NCBI GenBank assembly: GCA_021647765.1
Contig: JAKIUD010000001.1
Location: forward strand, 1 to 64,000
From: Desulfuromusa sp.
GTDB taxonomy: Bacteria > Desulfobacterota > Desulfuromonadia > Desulfuromonadales > Geopsychrobacteraceae
DNA: 64,000 nt
Direction of reading: 5' to 3'
Both the position numbers and the translations under genes were made by a program. The notes under the pieces were generated by a model. The model was not told the DNA's origin, did no database searches, and saw only the letters and a program-made list of their open reading frames with translations. Below are positions 26,478 to 36,423 of the stretch, piece by piece; within the stretch, counting starts at the first letter, position 1; every line of letters starts with the position of its first letter.

Positions 26478-27668
26478 ATGCCTGTTGCAACACAAATCAA
26501 AAAAAATATCGAAAGTGCCTCATGGATCCGTAAAATGTTTGAGGAGGGTGCGGCATTAAGACAACGATACGGTGCTGACAATGTCTTTGATTTTACCCTT
26601 GGTAACCCCACCATGGAGCCACCTGAAGAATTACATCAAGAATTAAAGAAGATAGCCGAGAACCCGACACCGGGGATGCACCGCTATATGAACAATGCCG
26701 GATATGATGAGACTCGGGCAGCCGTTGCTGAAGTGATTGCAGAGAGGTGTGGCAACACAATCACAAAAGATCATATTGTCATGACCTGTGGCGCCGGTGC
26801 CGCCCTGAATGTCGTCCTGAAAACTTTACTGAATCCAGGCGACGAAGTCATTATCCTCACCCCGTATTTCGTTGAATACAAGTTCTATATCGACAATCAA
26901 GGTGGAATTCCTGTTGAAGTTGTCACTGATGATAATTTTCAGCCTGACCTGAACGCTATCGCTTCTGCCATCAATTCAAGAACCCGGGCGATTATTATTA
27001 ATTCCCCCAACAATCCCACCGGTGTCATCTATCCGGAAACAACCTTGAATTCGCTGGGAACCTTGTTGCAGAAAAAAGAGCAGGAATTCGGCACAACAAT
27101 TGTCACCATTTCTGACGAACCTTACGCCCGGATTAGTTTTGGGGAAGCCGTTCCGTGTATTTTCAACTCGATTCAAAATTCGTTGATTGTCACCTCTCAT
27201 TCAAAGGATCTGGCACTACCGGGAGAACGGATTGGCTATCTGGCTGCAAATCCAACCATGGTTGATGTCGATCTTTTTATGCAGGGAGCCATTTTTTGCA
27301 ACCGGGTTCTTGGATTTGTCAACGCCCCCGCACTGATGCAGAGGCTGGTGACGAATTTACAACGAGTCACTGTGGATGTTGAAAAATACCGCCGCAAGCG
27401 AGATCTTCTCTACAATAAACTTCATGAGCGTGGTTTTGAAATGGTCAAGCCCGGGGGTGGATTTTATCTTTTCCCCAAATCGCCCTTCGTTGATGAAATG
27501 AAATTTATCAACATGGCGCAAAAATACAGAATTCTGCTGGTTCCCGGATCAGGATTTGGCGCTCCCGGTTTTTTCCGGATTGCCTATTGTATTGACGATA
27601 AAATGATAGAAAAAAGTTTGCCGGTTTGGGAAGAACTGGCACGGGAAGCCGGACTCTCTGCTCGTTAA
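26478..27668 (+). CDS. PLP-dependent aminotransferase, class I/II
   Basis: A 396-residue fold-type I aminotransferase. The PLP lysine lies in SHSKDLALPGERIGYLA. Other marks are NSPNNPTGVIYP (about 196-207) and SDEPYARI, the cofactor Asp/Tyr. The frame opens 25 codons upstream, but the ATG at 26478, preceded by AAAGGA, gives the normal length. Substrate is not certain; its position facing the pheA-tyrA operon suits an aromatic or aspartate/alanine aminotransferase. A weak TTGACC-N16-TTAAAC lies upstream, near 26402. Confidence 0.88.
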   Translation: MPVATQIKKNIESASWIRKMFEEGAALRQRYGADNVFDFTLGNPTMEPPEELHQELKKIAENPTPGMHRYMNNAGYDETRAAVAEVIAERCGNTITKDHIVMTCGAGAALNVVLKTLLNPGDEVIILTPYFVEYKFYIDNQGGIPVEVVTDDNFQPDLNAIASAINSRTRAIIINSPNNPTGVIYPETTLNSLGTLLQKKEQEFGTTIVTISDEPYARISFGEAVPCIFNSIQNSLIVTSHSKDLALPGERIGYLAANPTMVDVDLFMQGAIFCNRVLGFVNAPALMQRLVTNLQRVTVDVEKYRRKRDLLYNKLHERGFEMVKPGGGFYLFPKSPFVDEMKFINMAQKYRILLVPGSGFGAPGFFRIAYCIDDKMIEKSLPVWEELAREAGLSAR

Positions 27669-27720
27669 ATAGATCCAGAACGATTGAACTGTCACCACTG
27701 AAATGTACTGGAGAGCAAAG

Positions 27721-27915
27721 ATGGCAAACAAACTTTTAGCAGAAAAATGGGAGAATACTCTCAATTACCTGGAAAAAGCATTTGCTGCTGAAGCATTCAG
27801 AGTCCTCGGTGGATTTAATTACCAACCGATACTGTCTAATCCCACCCTGAACCGGATTGCAAAAATCCTTGATCTACGCTTTGATTTTGATGAACTGGAT
27901 GCTTTATTTTCCTGA
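27721..27915 (+). CDS. Small uncharacterised protein
   Basis: A 64-residue soluble protein (MANKLLAEKWENTLNYLEKA...) predicted to be largely helical. GGAGAG six bases before the ATG makes translation likely, and it follows the aminotransferase by 52 bases. The frame opens six codons earlier, but the ribosome site decides for 27721. It overlaps the 3' end of murB by 12 bases in convergent orientation. I do not recognise the family. Confidence 0.6.
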   Translation: MANKLLAEKWENTLNYLEKAFAAEAFRVLGGFNYQPILSNPTLNRIAKILDLRFDFDELDALFS

Positions 27916-28890
27916 CCGATTGATTTTATCAGCTTTGAGGTGAGCGGGGACTATCTCCCCTTGTGGACTAACATAACGAACTTCACAGCGCAGATTAAAA
28001 CCAATCTTCTCTTGTACAATCTGGCGCACACGAGCAATCAGCAAAAGAACATCTGCCGAGCTTGCTTTGCCCAGATTAACAATAAAGTTGGCATGTTGGC
28101 GGGAGATTTCTACCTGCCCAATCCGTTCTCCCTTTAATCCAGCATCTTCAATAATTTTCCCCGGAGGGCCGACAGCTGCGTGCATTTCTGTATTGCTGAG
28201 GAAGACTGATCCGCAATTGGGTTGTCTACGTGGAAATTTATAACGTCTGGTGCGCAGGTCTTCAAGCATCTCCCTCCGAATTGTTTTAGTCTCCCCCGTG
28301 GGACAACTCAGCTCAACACTGACAACAACACAATTGATTCCTTGCAGAGCACTCTGCCGATAGGAAAATTTACATTCCGCTTGCGTTAATTGCCGAGTTA
28401 CGCCTGTTTTATCGACAATCGTGACAGTGACAATATTTTCACCAATCCCTTTCCGCTGGCTGCCACCATTCATCATCACCAGGCCACCAACAGTTCCAGG
28501 AATCCCGATACAATGTTCCAGGCCACTCAATCCTGCCCGCATCGACCTTCGTGCCAACTGCGGAACCCAGGCACCAGCCTCGGCGATAATGGTATTTTCA
28601 GAGATTTGGATATTCGCTATCTGATTACCTATTTTCAAAACAACACCACGGACGCCAGCATCATCAAAAAGGAGGTTTGTTCCTTGTCCGATAATAACCA
28701 GTGGAATTTTATTTTCATGAACAAAGTGTAGAATTCTGGCAACCTGCTGAGGGTTATCCGGTTCAATATACAGATCTGCCACTCCGCCAATTTTCCAACT
28801 ATTATGCAGAGAAAGACATTCATCAAAAACAACTTTACCGATCTCTTGACCCGCTAATTGTGCTAATTGTTTCTTGAGTTGATCAGTCAT
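27904..28890 (-). CDS. murB: UDP-N-acetylenolpyruvoylglucosamine reductase
   Basis: FAD enzyme that makes UDP-MurNAc for peptidoglycan. The 328 residues have an FAD-binding PCMH domain (IIGQGTNLLFDDAGVRGVVL) and the MurB C-terminal domain. Active-site marks are the Arg of SYRQSAL and the Ser of NCGSVFLSN. Two ATG codons (ending 28893 and 28890) are in tandem. The frame extends further into recJ, but that part matches nothing. The start overlaps recJ by 8 to 11 bases. MurB is often in the murC-ddlB cluster; here it is isolated behind recJ. Confidence 0.95.
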   Translation of the reverse strand: MTDQLKKQLAQLAGQEIGKVVFDECLSLHNSWKIGGVADLYIEPDNPQQVARILHFVHENKIPLVIIGQGTNLLFDDAGVRGVVLKIGNQIANIQISENTIIAEAGAWVPQLARRSMRAGLSGLEHCIGIPGTVGGLVMMNGGSQRKGIGENIVTVTIVDKTGVTRQLTQAECKFSYRQSALQGINCVVVSVELSCPTGETKTIRREMLEDLRTRRYKFPRRQPNCGSVFLSNTEMHAAVGPPGKIIEDAGLKGERIGQVEISRQHANFIVNLGKASSADVLLLIARVRQIVQEKIGFNLRCEVRYVSPQGEIVPAHLKADKINRSGK

Positions 28891-30619
28891 CATTTTTAGT
28901 CTTTGAAGCACACATATCCATAACCTGTAATTGAATCGATTCCTTTCCACGCCATTGATTGATGCCAGGACGATACAGCAGATCAACTTTTCCGTCTAAT
29001 TGGTCAATTTTTTTGGCTTGCCCGAAAGCAATACAACCAACCCGCGAGCCCTGCTGCTCCACATCAAATTTCAGATGTTTATCGGCCAGAATTCGAGGTA
29101 AATAAATCTGGCAGTCACGGCTGATAAAAGTGGGTTGGGGATTTCCGGCTCCGAAAGGATTCAGGGTTTCAAGCTCCCTCAGTAAAGGCAAAGTAAAGTT
29201 GGAGATGGTAACCTCACCATCGTGAGATAAAACGGGTAAAAGTTCCTCAGATCGAAGTCGATCAGCGGCAACCTGTTCAAAATCGGCAATAAAATCCTCC
29301 AGATTTTCTTCCTTAATTGCTAATCCTGCTGCCATTGCGTGCCCACCAAACCCCGCCAGAGATTCAGCGCTCTCTCGCAATGCTTGGTAAAGATTAAAAT
29401 TAGTAATTGACCGGGCTGAACCTTTCCCTTGTCCATCTTCGAGAGCGATTAAAACAGTTGGACGGTGGTAACGCTCAACCAACCGACTGGCAACAATACC
29501 AATCACACCTGAATGCCAATTTTTACTGGCGAGAACGATACTGTAGCGCTGGGGTCGATTCGGTTCCTCAACCAGAGAAATTGCTTCAACTAATGTTTTC
29601 TGCTCAATTTTCTGTCTTTCACGATTAAACCCATCCAAGAGTTCTGCCAGAGGATTAGCCTCCTGCAGATCTTCACTCAGCAGCAGCTTAACCCCCAAGG
29701 CAGCATCCTCCAGACGCCCGGCAGCATTCAAACGTGGAGCAAGGCGGAAACCTACCGTTCCACTACTGACCTGTTTAACCTCGGCAACCCATTTCAATGC
29801 TGCAATTCCTGGTCGTACCCCCGTATCAAGGAGCTGTAATCCGTTTCGCACCAAGATACGATTAACCCCACCTAAAGGGACAATATCCGCAATCGTTCCA
29901 AGGGCAACCAGATCAAGACCGCGACGTAAATCTGGCTCGTTCCTTGCGGAAAAATAGCCGTTTTCCCGTAGCCGCCTGCGTAATCCAACCAGCAGAAAAA
30001 AAGCCACCCCGACTCCGGCCAATTCAATCCAGGGAAAGCGATTTGAAGACAGGTGTGGGTTGATCAATGCTAAACAGGCAGGAAGTTTATCGGGTGGCTG
30101 ATGATGGTCGGTAATAATAAGATCCAAGCCCAACTCGGCAGCCAGGTCACCTTCTGCTTGGGCAGAAACGCCGCAATCAACGGAGAGAACGATCGAACAT
30201 CCATTCACTTTTGCCTGTCGTATAGCATCAGCAGATAAACCATAGCCATCCTTCAATCGCAGAGGGATATGATATTCAACCTCACCACCCAAAGCACGTA
30301 AGGTTTCAACCAACAAAGCACATCCGGTGATACCATCGACATCGTAATCACCATGAACCGCAATCTTTTCCCCCTGCGCTAATGCTTGCTCCAATCGAAT
30401 ACAAGCAACTGTCATATCGGGTAACAGGGCGGGATCGGGCAATGCTGACAATTTTGCCTGGAGAAATTCAACCCCCTGCTCCACCGTTGTAATTCCACGG
30501 AACAGCAAAATCTGTGCGGTCAAATTCTGGATATCGAGCTTTCTGGACAATTGGTTAATCTGAGATGCTTCTGGACATTTTCTACGTAATTTCCACTTGC
30601 GCAGTTTTACTGGATCCAT
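28883..30619 (-). CDS. recJ: Single-stranded-DNA-specific exonuclease RecJ
   Basis: 5'-to-3' exonuclease for recombination and repair. The 578 residues show the DHH phosphoesterase motifs: motif I VHGDYDVDGITGCALL (about 80-95), motif III ITDHHQPPD, and the DHHA1 motif GFGGHAMAAGLAI near 400, followed by the OB domain. Length is normal. It starts about 100 bases after the TPR gene, with a probable terminator between, and overlaps murB at its end. Confidence 0.96.
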   Translation of the reverse strand: MDPVKLRKWKLRRKCPEASQINQLSRKLDIQNLTAQILLFRGITTVEQGVEFLQAKLSALPDPALLPDMTVACIRLEQALAQGEKIAVHGDYDVDGITGCALLVETLRALGGEVEYHIPLRLKDGYGLSADAIRQAKVNGCSIVLSVDCGVSAQAEGDLAAELGLDLIITDHHQPPDKLPACLALINPHLSSNRFPWIELAGVGVAFFLLVGLRRRLRENGYFSARNEPDLRRGLDLVALGTIADIVPLGGVNRILVRNGLQLLDTGVRPGIAALKWVAEVKQVSSGTVGFRLAPRLNAAGRLEDAALGVKLLLSEDLQEANPLAELLDGFNRERQKIEQKTLVEAISLVEEPNRPQRYSIVLASKNWHSGVIGIVASRLVERYHRPTVLIALEDGQGKGSARSITNFNLYQALRESAESLAGFGGHAMAAGLAIKEENLEDFIADFEQVAADRLRSEELLPVLSHDGEVTISNFTLPLLRELETLNPFGAGNPQPTFISRDCQIYLPRILADKHLKFDVEQQGSRVGCIAFGQAKKIDQLDGKVDLLYRPGINQWRGKESIQLQVMDMCASKTKNDD

Positions 30620-30683
30620 CTCAACCCTACTAATGTCGCGTTACGACAGCTCGATATATCTGAAAATGATGATAAAACTGAAA

Positions 30684-30708
30684 CAGGCCGGGACAAAAGC
30701 CCGACCTG
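30684..30708 (-). terminator. Probable terminator after the secDF-TPR genes
   Basis: On the minus strand CAGGTCGGG and CCCGGCCTG pair over nine bases with one G-T wobble across a 7-base loop, followed by a broken T run. It sits 11 bases past the TPR gene stop. Confidence 0.6.
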
Positions 30709-30718
30709 ATATTTTGAT

Positions 30719-31291
30719 TTATTGCGTTGCTTTTGGCATTTCAGGATGTGACCTCATGAAGTCCAGTTCTGCACGGATTTGTTTTGCGCCCGGACTCCCG
30801 GGATCAATCGCAATAAAACGCTCCCAGACTGAACGAGCCCTGGCAAAATCCTGTAGATCATAGCGATAAACAATACCAAGATTATAAAGACTTTGCTGGT
30901 GATTTTTATCAATACGGCTTGCCTTTTTAAAGTTGCTGATCGCTTTATCATACCAACCAACCCGCCGATACATCACCCCTTGATCGGTCAGAATATTGGG
31001 GTCATTACTGTTAAGTTCCAGGGCTTTTGCATAAGCATGAATAGCCTTCATCGGTTGGTTTGAATCAAAAAAGCTATGCCCAAGTTGAATCCAGGCATTA
31101 CGATTGTCCGGCTCTCTAGCAACAATGCCTTCCAGTATTGACGTCTGCTGTTGCTGATTAACAACCGGCGCCAGTGCCGGAAGCGAAGTTGGCACAGAAG
31201 GAGAATCCTTTTTAAAATTGGTCACAATCACTCCGATCAGTATACCTGCGGCCAGAGCAATAACAACAAACAGGATTGTCTCTTTCTTCAT
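30719..31291 (-). CDS. Membrane-anchored TPR protein
   Basis: A 190-residue protein with one N-terminal helix (about 6-25, LFVVIALAAGILIGVIVTNF) and two to three TPRs from residue 55 (NRNAWIQLGHSFFDSNQPMK, NDPNILTDQGVMYRRVGWYD, QSLYNLGIVYRYDLQDFARA). The topology should place the TPRs in the periplasm. It follows secF by 20 bases, so it is cotranscribed with the Sec genes. Partner and role are unknown; similar proteins act as scaffolds for envelope or cytochrome assembly. Confidence 0.8.
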   Translation of the reverse strand: MKKETILFVVIALAAGILIGVIVTNFKKDSPSVPTSLPALAPVVNQQQQTSILEGIVAREPDNRNAWIQLGHSFFDSNQPMKAIHAYAKALELNSNDPNILTDQGVMYRRVGWYDKAISNFKKASRIDKNHQQSLYNLGIVYRYDLQDFARARSVWERFIAIDPGSPGAKQIRAELDFMRSHPEMPKATQ

Positions 31292-31310
31292 GCTGTCACC
31301 TTTAAGCCAC

Positions 31311-32219
31311 CTACTTGGCTTTTGCCTTATTCTTTTGTTCCCAGAAAATCAATATCGGGCTCGCCACAAAAATTGATGAATATGTCCCGATTAAGACACC
31401 CACTAACATGGCAAAAGCAAAATTATGGATAACTCCACCTCCAAGAACAAATAGAGCCAGAACAACCAACAGAGTGGTTCCAGATGTTAACAAGGTGCGG
31501 GACAGGGTTTCATTAATACTGCGATTAATAATAAATGGAAAACTTTCTTTATTATGTTTCCCGGTATTTTCACGGATCCGATCATAAACAATGATGGTAT
31601 CATTCAAGGAATAACCGATAATTGCTAAAAACGCCGCAATAATTGGCAAATCAATCTCCTTATCAAAGAGACTGAAGGCTCCTAAGGTAATCATCACATC
31701 GTGTACCAGCGCAACAATTGCACCAACTGCAAAACGAAACTCAAAGCGCCAGGAAATATAAGCTAGAAGACCTAACATCGCATAAAAAATAGCTTTCAAC
31801 CCCTTGTTTCTTAAGTCTTTTCCAACCTGAGGCCCGACCATTTCCACACGGCGAATGTCAACATCACCTTTTTCATAAGTTTGCCCCAAGGCCTTCTGAA
31901 TTTGCACAGAAAGTCCCTGTAATTCGGCGGTGCTTTGTTCAACTCGAATTAAAAACTCATTCTGATTGTCACCAAATCTCTGCACGACAACACTACCAAG
32001 ATCAAGCCCCTTCAGCGCTTTTTTGATGGCAGTTGCATCAGTTGGTTGGGCAAATTGGACTTGAACCAGAGTTCCACCAGCAAAGTCGATTCCATAGTTT
32101 GGTCCACCTTTAACGACCAGGGAAGCCAGACCAATGAGAATCAACGCGATGGAAATAATCATCGCAATTTTGCGTTTACCAACAAAATCAATATTAATAT
32201 CTGGCTTGATCAGCTGCAT
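31311..32219 (-). CDS. secF: Protein translocase subunit SecF
   Basis: Inner-membrane partner of SecD that uses proton motive force to aid late steps of protein export. The 302 residues show six helices, the periplasmic P1-like head after helix 1, GIDFAGGTLVQVQF near the N terminus and the SecF signature YSLNDTIIVYDRIREN. It follows secD by 13 bases. The six-helix arrangement and length are normal. Confidence 0.97.
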   Translation of the reverse strand: MQLIKPDINIDFVGKRKIAMIISIALILIGLASLVVKGGPNYGIDFAGGTLVQVQFAQPTDATAIKKALKGLDLGSVVVQRFGDNQNEFLIRVEQSTAELQGLSVQIQKALGQTYEKGDVDIRRVEMVGPQVGKDLRNKGLKAIFYAMLGLLAYISWRFEFRFAVGAIVALVHDVMITLGAFSLFDKEIDLPIIAAFLAIIGYSLNDTIIVYDRIRENTGKHNKESFPFIINRSINETLSRTLLTSGTTLLVVLALFVLGGGVIHNFAFAMLVGVLIGTYSSIFVASPILIFWEQKNKAKAK

Positions 32220-32232
32220 GCCGTCAGCCTCC

Positions 32233-33831
32233 TTATATACTCAGCCGCTTGACTTCACGGCCTTTCAAGAAAAAATCAAAAACAACCCGCGAAACAAAAA
32301 TCGCAGTAAACAATGATGCAATAATACCAATTGACAAAGTGACCGCAAAACCACGGACGGGTCCAGTGCCAAACTGGAACAGCACCAAAGCCGCCAGCAA
32401 GGTTGTCAAGTTGGCATCAATAATCGTCATAAAAGCTTTACCATACCCAGATTCAAGAGCCAGTTTTGGAGCTCTACCAAGTCGTATTTCCTCACGAATC
32501 CGTTCAAATATCAAAACATTGGCATCAACCGCCATACCAACAGTTAAAACAACACCAGCAAGCCCTGGGAGAGTCAAAGTTGCCCCAAACATCGCCAACA
32601 TCGCGGCAATGAACACCAGATTCAGAGAGAGGGCAATAACCGCTACAACCCCGGAGAATTTATAATAAATAATCATCGCCAGAACGACTAAAACAGCACC
32701 CACCAAGATAGATTTGATTCCTTTGTTGATAGAATCCTGCCCAAGGGAGGGACCAACCGTCCGGTTTTCCATAATTTTAACCGGAGCAGGTAAGGAACCA
32801 GCACGCAAAATTATTGCCAGATCAGTTGCTTCCTGAGAGGTAAAGGATCCAGAAATCTGGGCACTACCTCCAGCAATCCGCTCACGAATGACAGGAGCAG
32901 AATAGACGGTATCATCCAGAACGATAGCCATCCGTTTACCAACATTCGCTGCGGTGATCTGGTCAAAACGTTTGGCACCGACAGCGTTGAACTCAATAGA
33001 GACATAGGGCTCGTTAAAACGGTTATCAATCCGCACATTTGCATCAGATAAAAGATCACCGGTCAACACCGTTTTATCAAAAACAACCAAAGGTTTTTCT
33101 ATCGTTGCTCCAGTTGATCGATTCACATTTCGCTCATAAAGCAACTGGGTTCCTTCTGGCAATTTGCCAGCAACAGCATCCTGGATATTGGCCGCTTCAT
33201 CAACCATTTTAAATTCAAGCCGCGCAGTTTTTCCAAGTAAGGCAATTGCCCGCTCGGGATCTTCGATACCAGGAAGTTGAATCAGGATGCGATAGTCACT
33301 CTGCCGCTGCAAAGTTGGCTCACTAACACCAAACTGATCGACCCGATTACGCATAGTTTCCAAAGCTTGCCGGACAGCGTAATCCTTGATATTTTCAATC
33401 TCCTTGTCACTTAACCGAAAATGTTTTTCGATATAACCACCAGCTCCGGTGATCGTTTCAGCTTCCAGAGAAGGATAATTATCCGCCATCAGTGCATCAA
33501 CTTTGGCTCCTTCTGCTGCATCATAAACAAGAATGACCAGTTGATCCCCCGGACGTCTTTCCAGTCGCTTGAAAATAATATCTTTCTCGCGTAACAGAGT
33601 CTCAGTCTGATCAATAATCGTATCAATACGACTTTCAACCGCTTTATCGACTTCGACACCAAGCACCAGATGCATGCCACCTTGCAAATCAAGTCCAAGC
33701 TGGATCGGGCCAATGGTGTTAGTCCACCATTGTGGCAAATTGCCCTGCATCAACGTCGGAGCAATAGCAAAAACTGACAAGAGCAGGCAGAGTAGAACCA
33801 GCACACTCCTGAATCTAAGACTTTTGGACAT
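32233..33831 (-). CDS. secD: Protein translocase subunit SecD
   Basis: Larger SecDF subunit, 532 residues. Helix 1 is near 9-30, the Q-[GL]-LDL stretch reads IQLGLDLQGGMHLVLGVEV, and the periplasmic P1 domain spans about 60-330. Helices 2-6 follow, with GMAVDANVLIFERIREEIRL, the RND-type motif carrying the proton-relay Asp. It follows yajC by 47 bases, the canonical yajC-secD-secF order. Confidence 0.97.
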   Translation of the reverse strand: MSKSLRFRSVLVLLCLLLSVFAIAPTLMQGNLPQWWTNTIGPIQLGLDLQGGMHLVLGVEVDKAVESRIDTIIDQTETLLREKDIIFKRLERRPGDQLVILVYDAAEGAKVDALMADNYPSLEAETITGAGGYIEKHFRLSDKEIENIKDYAVRQALETMRNRVDQFGVSEPTLQRQSDYRILIQLPGIEDPERAIALLGKTARLEFKMVDEAANIQDAVAGKLPEGTQLLYERNVNRSTGATIEKPLVVFDKTVLTGDLLSDANVRIDNRFNEPYVSIEFNAVGAKRFDQITAANVGKRMAIVLDDTVYSAPVIRERIAGGSAQISGSFTSQEATDLAIILRAGSLPAPVKIMENRTVGPSLGQDSINKGIKSILVGAVLVVLAMIIYYKFSGVVAVIALSLNLVFIAAMLAMFGATLTLPGLAGVVLTVGMAVDANVLIFERIREEIRLGRAPKLALESGYGKAFMTIIDANLTTLLAALVLFQFGTGPVRGFAVTLSIGIIASLFTAIFVSRVVFDFFLKGREVKRLSI

Positions 33832-33878
33832 TTGTATTGTGTCTCCCTTTAAGCATTTAAATGGGCAAATCGAATGGT

Positions 33879-34190
33879 CTACAGTTGTTTGACTTCAGTG
33901 ACTGAAGCACGGTTCATCTTGATTTTCACCCCGGTTGCAACTTCAACTGTTACGGTAGTCTCTTCGACGGCAGTAATTTTACCATGGAGACCGCCAGCAG
34001 TAACAATATTATCTCCTACTTTGAGCCCACCAATCAATTCCTTCTGTTGCTTGGCACGTTTCTGCTGCGGCCGGATCAGTAAAAAATAGAAAATGGCAAA
34101 CATTGCCACCAACATAATGATTCCCTGATATTGCCCCCCCGACCCTTGAGCTGCCGTGCCTCCTGCCATTGCAAATGCTTCCGATACCAT
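33879..34190 (-). CDS. yajC: Sec translocase accessory protein YajC
   Basis: A 103-residue small membrane protein of the SecDF-YajC complex. One helix (about 24-42, IIMLVAMFAIFYFLLIRPQ) ends in the family hallmark RPQQKRAKQQKEL, followed by a small beta domain (VGDNIVTAGGLHGKITAVEE). It lies between tgt and secD in the usual order. Confidence 0.96.
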   Translation of the reverse strand: MVSEAFAMAGGTAAQGSGGQYQGIIMLVAMFAIFYFLLIRPQQKRAKQQKELIGGLKVGDNIVTAGGLHGKITAVEETTVTVEVATGVKIKMNRASVTEVKQL

Positions 34191-34244
34191 GTGAGTTTCC
34201 TCCTTGAATGTGTTTTAGATAGATTTTTGTCTAATCTGTTATAA

Positions 34245-35369
34245 CTAACTTACTAATGATTCTCTTTTTTTATAAAAATCTTTGCGGAATTCAGTAAAGT
34301 TTCCATTTTCCAGAGCCTGCCTGATTTCAGCCATCAGTTGTTGATAATAATAGAGATTGTGGTGCGTGTTAAGTACCGATGCGAGAATTTCTTTACTGGT
34401 GTAAAGATGCCGCAAATAAGCTCGGCTGTAATTCCGACAAACGTAACATTGGCAATCTGGATCTAGCGGTTGTTCATCATCACGGTACTGTGCTCGCTTG
34501 ATACTGACCTTGCCAAAGCTGGTAAATAACACCCCATTGCGAGCATTACGGGTCGGCATAACACAGTCAAACATATCACAACCGCGTACTACACCTTCTA
34601 ATAAATTTTCCGGGGTCCCAACTCCCATCACATAGCGGGGACGACCAACTGGCAATAACGGCAGACTATACTCCATCATGTCATACATCAATGAAGTCTC
34701 TTCACCGACCGACAATCCCCCCAGAGCATAACCCTCAAAGCCTATTTCTCGCAATTGTTCAGAACTTTGCCTGCGTAGATCTAATTCCATCCCTCCCTGA
34801 ACAATCCCAAAGAGTGCCGACTCCGAACTTTCTGGAAGCACCTTACGACAACGCTGAGCCCAGCGAGTCGAACGATTGGTTGAATCGACAATATAGCCAC
34901 GCTCAGCCGGATGGGGGATACATTCATCAAAAGCCATCACAATATCTGCTCCCAGCGCCAGCTGAATTTCCACCGAGAGTTCGGGGGTCAGTAAGTGTTT
35001 ACTGCCATCCAGATGAGATTGAAAAGCCGCGCCCTCCTCGGTGATCTTACGCAACTCCCCAAGGCTGAAAACCTGAAAACCACCACTGTCAGTCAGGATC
35101 GGACGATCCCAATGCATAAATTGATGCAATCCACCAAGCTGTTGAATCAATTTTTGTCCCGGACGCAGATAAAGATGATAGGTATTGGCCAGAACAATCT
35201 GCGCCCCAATCTCTTTCAATGCCTCTGGCAGCATCCCTTTAACCGTTCCCTGAGTGCCAACCGGCATGAAGGTCGGAGTATCGATTTCACCTCGTTGGGT
35301 AGAGATTCGACCACGCCGCGCCTGAGAGCTGGAATCCTGTTGTAAAAGATCATATCTGAAACCAGACAT
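34245..35369 (-). CDS. tgt: tRNA-guanine transglycosylase (queuine tRNA-ribosyltransferase)
   Basis: Exchanges guanine 34 for preQ1 in GUN-anticodon tRNAs. The 374-residue TIM barrel carries the substrate-binding DSGGFQVFSLG, FDECIPHP, the nucleophile Asp in FDCVMPTRNARNG, and the zinc site CQCYVCRNYSRAYLRHL with a later His. The ATG ending at 35369 is chosen over a TTG eight codons upstream that would overlap queA. It pairs with queA upstream in the queuosine pathway. Confidence 0.97.
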   Translation of the reverse strand: MSGFRYDLLQQDSSSQARRGRISTQRGEIDTPTFMPVGTQGTVKGMLPEALKEIGAQIVLANTYHLYLRPGQKLIQQLGGLHQFMHWDRPILTDSGGFQVFSLGELRKITEEGAAFQSHLDGSKHLLTPELSVEIQLALGADIVMAFDECIPHPAERGYIVDSTNRSTRWAQRCRKVLPESSESALFGIVQGGMELDLRRQSSEQLREIGFEGYALGGLSVGEETSLMYDMMEYSLPLLPVGRPRYVMGVGTPENLLEGVVRGCDMFDCVMPTRNARNGVLFTSFGKVSIKRAQYRDDEQPLDPDCQCYVCRNYSRAYLRHLYTSKEILASVLNTHHNLYYYQQLMAEIRQALENGNFTEFRKDFYKKRESLVS

Positions 35370-35385
35370 ACTATTCCATCCGTAT

Positions 35386-36423
35386 TTATACAATTAACAT
35401 ACAGTCGCCATAACTAAAAAAACGAAATCGTTCGGCAACCGCTTTCTGATAAGCAGAAAGAATGAAATCACGCCCGGCAAATGCCGAAACCAACATGAGT
35501 AATGTCGATTTTGGCAGGTGAAAATTAGTAATCAGGGCATCGATAATTTTAAATTGATACCCCGGATAAATGAAAATGTTGCTATCCCCGCTGCCAAATT
35601 GCAACAGACCATCCTCTGTTGCAGCCGTCTCAAGGGCTCTGGCACTGGTGGTTCCTAAAGCAAAAACCCGTCGACCTTCTTTACGAGCCAGATTGACCGA
35701 AGTCGCAGTCGCCTCAGGAACCGAAAAAAGCTCGGCATGCATCTGATGTTGGCGAATATCCTCGACCCGGACAGGAAGAAAGGTTCCCAATCCAACATGC
35801 AGTGTCAAACTTTTAATTTCAACTTTTGCAGCAGTCAGTTGTTGCAAAATATTTTCAGTAAAATGAAGTCCGGCAGTCGGTGCAGCCACAGCACCTTTCT
35901 CTCGGGCAAAAACTGTCTGATAGCGAGATTGATCATCCCGGCAATCTTCACGCTTGATGTAAGGAGGCAAAGGAAGATGGCCAACGTCTTCAACTTTTTG
36001 CATAAAATCGCCGGAACAATAAAAGCGAACCCGTCGATATGGCGATTCCATTTCTTCCAGAATTTCAGCAGAGAAATCGGAAGTAAAATTGACAATTGTT
36101 CCAACCCGCAGCGATTTGGAACTTTTTGTCAAACAAAGCCATTCCTCAGCTTGTGCACCATCTAAATACTGCCGCACCAGGAATACTTCAACCTTCCCTC
36201 CAGTCAACTTATGGCCAAGCAGACGAGCGGGGATCACCTTCGTATCGTTCACAACCAGAACATCACCAGGCTGAAAATATTCCAGAATATCGGTAAATTG
36301 CTTCGACTCTATCGTGGCGTGCTGACGATCCAGACACAACAACCGTGAGGCGTCACGCTGCGCAGTAGGTACCTGCGCAATCAGTTCATCGGGAAGCAAA
36401 AAATCAAAATCAGTCAGCCGCAT
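35386..36423 (-). CDS. queA: S-adenosylmethionine:tRNA ribosyltransferase-isomerase
   Basis: Adds the ribosyl moiety of SAM to preQ1-tRNA to form epoxyqueuosine. The 345 residues show family blocks DFDFLLPDELIAQ at the start, VVNDTKVIPARLLG, AAPTAGLHFTENIL and NFHLPKSTLLMLVSAF near the C terminus. It heads the queA-tgt-yajC-secD-secF run, diverging from the nar operon across a 769-base gap. A TTG one codon upstream exists, but the ATG ending 36423 is used. Confidence 0.97.
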   Translation of the reverse strand: MRLTDFDFLLPDELIAQVPTAQRDASRLLCLDRQHATIESKQFTDILEYFQPGDVLVVNDTKVIPARLLGHKLTGGKVEVFLVRQYLDGAQAEEWLCLTKSSKSLRVGTIVNFTSDFSAEILEEMESPYRRVRFYCSGDFMQKVEDVGHLPLPPYIKREDCRDDQSRYQTVFAREKGAVAAPTAGLHFTENILQQLTAAKVEIKSLTLHVGLGTFLPVRVEDIRQHQMHAELFSVPEATATSVNLARKEGRRVFALGTTSARALETAATEDGLLQFGSGDSNIFIYPGYQFKIIDALITNFHLPKSTLLMLVSAFAGRDFILSAYQKAVAERFRFFSYGDCMLIV

